Shown here in pieces: positions 4,904-7,884 of a stretch of DNA of 7,884 nt. Both the position numbers and the translations under genes were made by a program. Origin of the DNA: JBFHDX01 sp041584475. Lineage in GTDB: Bacteria > Pseudomonadota > Alphaproteobacteria > UBA8366 > JADFVY01. Position 1 is the first letter of the stretch, and every line of letters begins with the position of its first letter. The notes under the pieces were generated by a model. The model did not search any database. It was not told the origin of the DNA and was given only the letters and a program-made list of their open reading frames with translations. Location: positions 1-7,884 of the forward strand of contig JBFHDX010000147.1 of NCBI GenBank assembly GCA_041584475.1, in the 5' to 3' direction.

Positions 4904-5887
4904 TCACCGGCGCCAGAAATGGCAGGCCACACGGTGGTCGGGCGCGGCGTCCTCCAGCGCCGGCGCCGCCTCGGCACAGCGCGCCTCGGCCAGCGGACAG
5001 CGCGTGCGGAAGACGCAACCGGACGGCGGTGCGAGCGGCGACGGCAGATCGCCCGACAGGACGAGGCGCCGCTTCTTCCGCTCGATCCCGGGATCGGGGA
5101 TCGGCACCGCCGAGACCAGCGCCTTGGTATAGGGGTGGAGCGGCGCCCGGTAGAGCGAGTCGCGGTCGGCGATCTCGACCACGTGGCCGAGATACAACAC
5201 CATGATGCGGTGGCTGATATGGCGCACCACCGCCAGGTTGTGGCTGATGAAGATGAGCGCGACGCCGAACTCCGCCTGCAGTTCCATCAGCAGATTGATG
5301 ATCTGCCCCTGGATCGAGACGTCGAGCGCCGAGACCGGCTCGTCGCAGACGATGAGCTTCGGCCGCAGCACCATCGCCCGGGCGACGCCGATGCGCTGGC
5401 ACTGACCGCCCGAGAATTCGTGCGGATAGCGGTTGATCATCTGCGGCAGCAGCCCGACCTTCGCCAGCATGTCGCGCACGCGGTCGCGGATCTCGCGGCG
5501 GCCGAGCCGCGGCTCGAAGGTCCGCAGCGGCTCGGCGATGATCTCGCCCACCGTCATGCGCGGATCGAGGCTGGCCAGCGGATCCTGGAAGATGATCTGC
5601 ATGCGGCGGCGGTGCGGCCGCATCGCGCCGGCGCCGAGCCCGGCGATCTCGTCCCCCATCCAGACGACGCTGCCGGCGGTCGGGGCGATCAGCTGCAGCA
5701 CCGCGCGCCCGAGCGTCGACTTGCCGCAACCCGACTCGCCGACGACGCCCAGCGTCTCGCCGGCCGCGAGATCGAAGCTGACCCCGTCGACGGCCTTGAG
5801 GGCGCGCACCCGCCCGAACAGGCCGTCGCGCGTGCGCACCGGAAAATGCACGGCAAGATCGCGCACGGAGAGGATCGGCCGGTTCAC
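4904..5887 (-). CDS. Peptide/nickel-class ABC importer, second ATPase (DppF/OppF type)
   Basis: This is one of the two ATP-hydrolysing subunits driving a binding-protein-dependent importer at the inner face of the membrane. The 327-residue chain has all catalytic motifs: Walker A GESGCGKST at 50-58, Q-loop Q101, signature FSGGQCQR at 158-165, Walker B LIVCDEP at 178-184 with catalytic E183, and H216 in the switch loop. The C-terminal oligopeptide-transporter extension contains HPYTKAL (251-257) and four cysteines (C291, C297, C304, C322). It ends in the usual basic tail. The start is the GTG at 5887, which overlaps the stop of the preceding ATPase gene in a GTGA, so translation is coupled. 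Being the second ATPase gene, with an RxRDGLFG-like N-terminal segment (18-25), it matches the DppF/OppF rather than the DppD/OppD half. The substrate (di- or oligopeptides, or another small solute) cannot be told without the binding protein. Confidence 0.92.
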   Translation of the reverse strand: MNRPILSVRDLAVHFPVRTRDGLFGRVRALKAVDGVSFDLAAGETLGVVGESGCGKSTLGRAVLQLIAPTAGSVVWMGDEIAGLGAGAMRPHRRRMQIIFQDPLASLDPRMTVGEIIAEPLRTFEPRLGRREIRDRVRDMLAKVGLLPQMINRYPHEFSGGQCQRIGVARAMVLRPKLIVCDEPVSALDVSIQGQIINLLMELQAEFGVALIFISHNLAVVRHISHRIMVLYLGHVVEIADRDSLYRAPLHPYTKALVSAVPIPDPGIERKKRRLVLSGDLPSPLAPPSGCVFRTRCPLAEARCAEAAPALEDAAPDHRVACHFWRR

Positions 5888-6852
5888 GGCGCCGCCTCGA
5901 GGTGGCAGGCCTTGGCGCGGCCCGCGGCGATGTCGTGCAGTGCCGGGCGCTCGTCGGCGCAGCGCTCGAACGCGTGCGCACAGCGCTCCCGGAAGGCGCA
6001 ACCCGGCGGCAGCGACTGCAGGTTGGGGGGCTGGCCCGGAATGCTGGCGAGCGTCTCCGCCTTGGCCTCGTCGAGGCGCGGCATCGAGCGCAACAGCCCC
6101 TGCGTATAGGGATGCTGCGGCCGGTGGAAGATGTCTTCGACGCCGCCGGTCTCGACGATACGGCCCGCATACATGACCACGACGCGGTCGCAGAGACCGG
6201 CGACGACGCCGAGGTCGTGCGTGATCATCACCACGGCGGCGTTGATGTCGCGGCGCAGGTCGGCCATCAGCTCGAGGATCTGCGCCTGGATGGTGACGTC
6301 GAGCGCGGTCGTCGGTTCGTCCGCGATCAGGAGGTCGGGCCCGCACAGCAGCGCCATCGCGATCATCGCGCGCTGGCGCATGCCGCCGGAGAATTCGTGC
6401 GGGTACATGTCGAACCGGCTCGCCGGCTCGGGGATGCCGACCTTGTCGAGCAGCGCCATCGAGCGCGTGCGCGCATCGGCCTCCGTCATCGCCTTGTGCT
6501 CGACGAGGACTTCCGTCATCTGCCGCGAGATCTTGAGGTACGGGTTGAGCGACGTCATCGGGTCCTGGAAGATCATCGAAATCCGGTTGCCGCGGATGGC
6601 GTTGAGCGCGCGCGCCGGCCGGTTGAGGATGTCCTGGCCGCGAAAGCGCACGCGACCCTCGGCGCGGCCATTGCGAGCGAGCAGGCCCATGACGGCAAGA
6701 AACAGCTGGGTCTTGCCCGAGCCCGACTCTCCGACGACACCGATGCTCTCGCCGGCCCCGATGCGAAGCGAAACGTCGCTGATCGCACTGACCTCGCCCT
6801 CGGGCGTCGCAAAGCGCACCTGCAGGCCCTCGATGTCGAGCACCGGCGCCAC
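5884..6852 (-). CDS. Peptide/nickel-class ABC importer, first ATPase (DppD/OppD type)
   Basis: This 322-residue nucleotide-binding subunit pairs with the product of the following gene to power the importer. It shows Walker A GESGSGKT at 41-48, Q-loop Q96, signature FSGGMRQR at 154-161, Walker B LLIADEP at 174-180 with E179, and the switch histidine H212. The C-terminal extension has HPYTQGLL (247-254) and the LPPGCAFRERC stretch. Its four cysteines (C285, C291, C298, C316) have the same spacing as in the partner ATPase. I chose the GTG at 6852: an AAGGA lies nine bases upstream, and the protein then begins directly with the family's VLDIEGLQVRF strand. The frame is open much further upstream, but that part is the permease gene read in another frame. 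The gene starts two bases after the permease stop and overlaps the next ATPase gene by four bases. Confidence 0.92.
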   Translation of the reverse strand: MAPVLDIEGLQVRFATPEGEVSAISDVSLRIGAGESIGVVGESGSGKTQLFLAVMGLLARNGRAEGRVRFRGQDILNRPARALNAIRGNRISMIFQDPMTSLNPYLKISRQMTEVLVEHKAMTEADARTRSMALLDKVGIPEPASRFDMYPHEFSGGMRQRAMIAMALLCGPDLLIADEPTTALDVTIQAQILELMADLRRDINAAVVMITHDLGVVAGLCDRVVVMYAGRIVETGGVEDIFHRPQHPYTQGLLRSMPRLDEAKAETLASIPGQPPNLQSLPPGCAFRERCAHAFERCADERPALHDIAAGRAKACHLEAAP

Positions 6853-6854
6853 GG

Positions 6855-7754
6855 TCAGCGGTCCTTCGGATCGAGCGCGTCGCGCAGGCCGTCGCCGATG
6901 AAATTGAAGCAGAACAGCGTCGCCGCGAGCGAGACCGCCGGAAAGATCAGCATCCACGGCGCCGATTCCATGACCCGCGCGCCCTCGGAGATGAGCACGC
7001 CCCAGCTGGTCAGCGGCTCCTGCACGCCGAGCCCGAGGAACGAGAGAAAGCTCTCGGTCAGAATCACCTGCGGAATGGTCAGGGTCATGTAGACGATGAC
7101 CGGCCCGAGCACGTTCGGCACGATGTGCCGGTAGATGATCTTGAAGTTGCCGACGCCGCCGGCGTGCGCCGCCTCGATGAACTCCTTGCGCTTGATCGAC
7201 AGCGTCTGACCGCGGACGATGCGCGCCATGGTCAACCATTCGACGGCACCGAGCGCGATGAAGATCAGCCAGATGTTGCGGCCGAACATCACCATCAGCA
7301 GGATGACGAAGAACATGAACGGCAGCGAGTACATGATGTCGACGAAGCGCATCATGAAATTGTCGATGCGGCCGCCGAAGAAGCCGGCCGTCGCGCCGTA
7401 GCTGACCCCGATCAGCAGGCTCACACCGGTCGCCAGGATTCCGACCATGAGCGAGACGCGCGCGCCGTAGAGCGTGCGCACGAACAGGTCGCGGCCGTTG
7501 CCGTCGGTGCCGAACCAGTGGGCGTTCGCGAGATCGGGCGGCATCTGGATGCGGTCCCAGTAGATCTCGTCGTAGGGATGCGGGCTGAGCCACGGCGCGA
7601 ACACCGCCATGACGGCGATCACGCCGAGCACGATCATCGAGGCGACGGCCGCGCGGTTGCGCAGGAGTCGGGCCAGCGCGTCCTGCCACAGGCTGCGCCC
7701 CTCGACTTCGGCGAGCGCCGACAGCGCGTCCCGGTCGGCGGTCAGATTCACCAT
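6855..7754 (-). CDS. Peptide/nickel-class ABC importer permease (DppC/OppC type)
   Basis: This 299-residue inner-membrane subunit forms half of the transport channel. It begins with the cytoplasmic segment and first helix typical of OppC (about 36-56, after LWQDALARLLRNRAA). A periplasmic part follows, with the conserved FGTDGNGRDLFVRTLYGARVS at about 81-101. Further hydrophobic helices lie near 98-120, 141-157, 160-180, 215-238 and 268-290. The EAA loop that docks onto the ATPases is at 194-213 (EAAHAGG, ending in HIVP). The C-terminus, GDGLRDALDPKDR, is the usual one. The ATG at 7754 shares its A with the stop codon of the upstream permease (TGATG). A GAGG eight bases ahead, inside that gene, acts as ribosome-binding site. 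Its partner is the DppB-type permease encoded just upstream. Confidence 0.94.
   Translation of the reverse strand: MVNLTADRDALSALAEVEGRSLWQDALARLLRNRAAVASMIVLGVIAVMAVFAPWLSPHPYDEIYWDRIQMPPDLANAHWFGTDGNGRDLFVRTLYGARVSLMVGILATGVSLLIGVSYGATAGFFGGRIDNFMMRFVDIMYSLPFMFFVILLMVMFGRNIWLIFIALGAVEWLTMARIVRGQTLSIKRKEFIEAAHAGGVGNFKIIYRHIVPNVLGPVIVYMTLTIPQVILTESFLSFLGLGVQEPLTSWGVLISEGARVMESAPWMLIFPAVSLAATLFCFNFIGDGLRDALDPKDR
6862..6866 (-). promoter_or_regulatory. Ribosome-binding site of the DppD-type ATPase gene
   Basis: AAGGA on the minus strand, inside the end of the permease gene and nine bases before the GTG at 6852. It supports this non-ATG start in a frame that stays open far upstream. Confidence 0.65.
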
Positions 7755-7884
7755 CAGTCGAGCCTCACCTTGGGGTCGAGCCAGGCATACAGCATGTCGA
7801 CGACGAGGTTCAGGACGATTATCAGCATGGCGTAGAAGATCACCGTGCCCATGACGAGCGGATAGTCCCGGTTCAGCGCCCCGA
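7754..7884 (-). CDS. Peptide/nickel-class ABC importer permease (DppB/OppB type), C-terminal end only
   Basis: Only the last 42 residues and the stop codon lie in the window; the gene continues past position 7884. The visible part reads ALNRDYPLVMGTVIFYAML, then a hydrophobic helix (IIVLNLVVDMLYAWL), then DPKVRLD. This is the standard C-terminus of DppB/OppB permeases, where DYP..MG precedes the last helix and D-P-[KR]-[VI]-R closes the chain. The TGA (7756-7754) overlaps the ATG of the DppC-type gene by one base, so the two channel halves are translationally coupled. The gene for the substrate-binding protein, normally just upstream of this one, is outside the window. Confidence 0.88.
   Translation of the reverse strand, partial: GALNRDYPLVMGTVIFYAMLIIVLNLVVDMLYAWLDPKVRLD

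Noticed and set aside
4880..6109. Long plus-strand frame across the DppF-type ATPase gene
   Set aside because: His/Arg/Asp-rich antisense shadow; the minus strand encodes an ATPase with all motifs intact.
4341..6170. Minus-strand open frame of about 600 codons running through the ATPase and GNAT genes
   Set aside because: It is out of frame with both real genes, has a biased Arg/Ala/Pro composition and shows no domain.
5902..7092. Long plus-strand frame across the DppD-type ATPase and permease genes
   Set aside because: Same antisense pattern, with no domain and no credible ribosome-binding site.

Overview
The window is GC-rich (roughly two thirds G+C, with strong G/C preference at third codon positions). 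Its gene content fits a chromosomal segment of a Gram-negative proteobacterium, most likely an alphaproteobacterium; that assignment rests on protein style and base composition, not on a phylogenetic marker. Ten protein genes are supported, eight complete and two cut by the window edges. They form two convergent blocks: five genes on the plus strand (positions 2-3939) and five on the minus strand (7884 down to 4307).

Plus-strand block. A split thiamine-diphosphate decarboxylase comes first: an alpha subunit carrying the PYR-type domain (2-520, start missing) and a beta subunit carrying the diphosphate-binding domain (522-1097). Together they resemble sulfopyruvate/phosphonopyruvate decarboxylase. 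A TauE/SafE-family membrane exporter follows at 1142-1873. This pairing suggests sulfonate catabolism: sulfopyruvate would be decarboxylated to sulfoacetaldehyde, which other enzymes desulfonate, and the sulfite would be exported. The step enzymes on either side are not in view, so this is an inference. A 162-base non-coding stretch with several possible stems then leads into nhaA (2036-3256), a Na+/H+ antiporter with its key residues intact. A cyclase/kynurenine-formamidase-like metal hydrolase (3274-3939) lies 17 bases after it.

Convergent gap (3940-4306). This holds an AT-rich island that stands out sharply from its surroundings, about 26% GC at 4051-4100. It contains an 8-bp perfect AT-rich dyad (4071-4100) and a 90-base imperfect palindrome with 27-base arms (4117-4143 and 4180-4206). 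All five arm mismatches are transitions, and four of them become G-U pairs in a minus-strand RNA. It looks like a degenerate repeat or non-autonomous mobile-element remnant and is the least explained structure here.

Minus-strand block. In transcription order it holds the C-terminal end of a DppB/OppB permease (7754-7884), a DppC/OppC permease (6855-7754), a DppD/OppD-type ATPase (5884-6852) and a DppF/OppF-type ATPase (4904-5887). The four are tightly coupled: TGATG overlap, 2-base gap, GTGA overlap. They form a peptide/nickel/opine-class (PepT) ABC importer whose substrate-binding protein must lie outside the window. A GNAT acetyltransferase (4307-4804), with its own strong ribosome-binding site, follows after 99 bases.

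No RNA genes, CRISPR arrays, complete insertion sequences or phage genes were seen. Most of the window is ordinary metabolism and transport. The points worth a second look are the sulfonate-like gene pairing, the nhaA leader and the palindromic AT-rich island.
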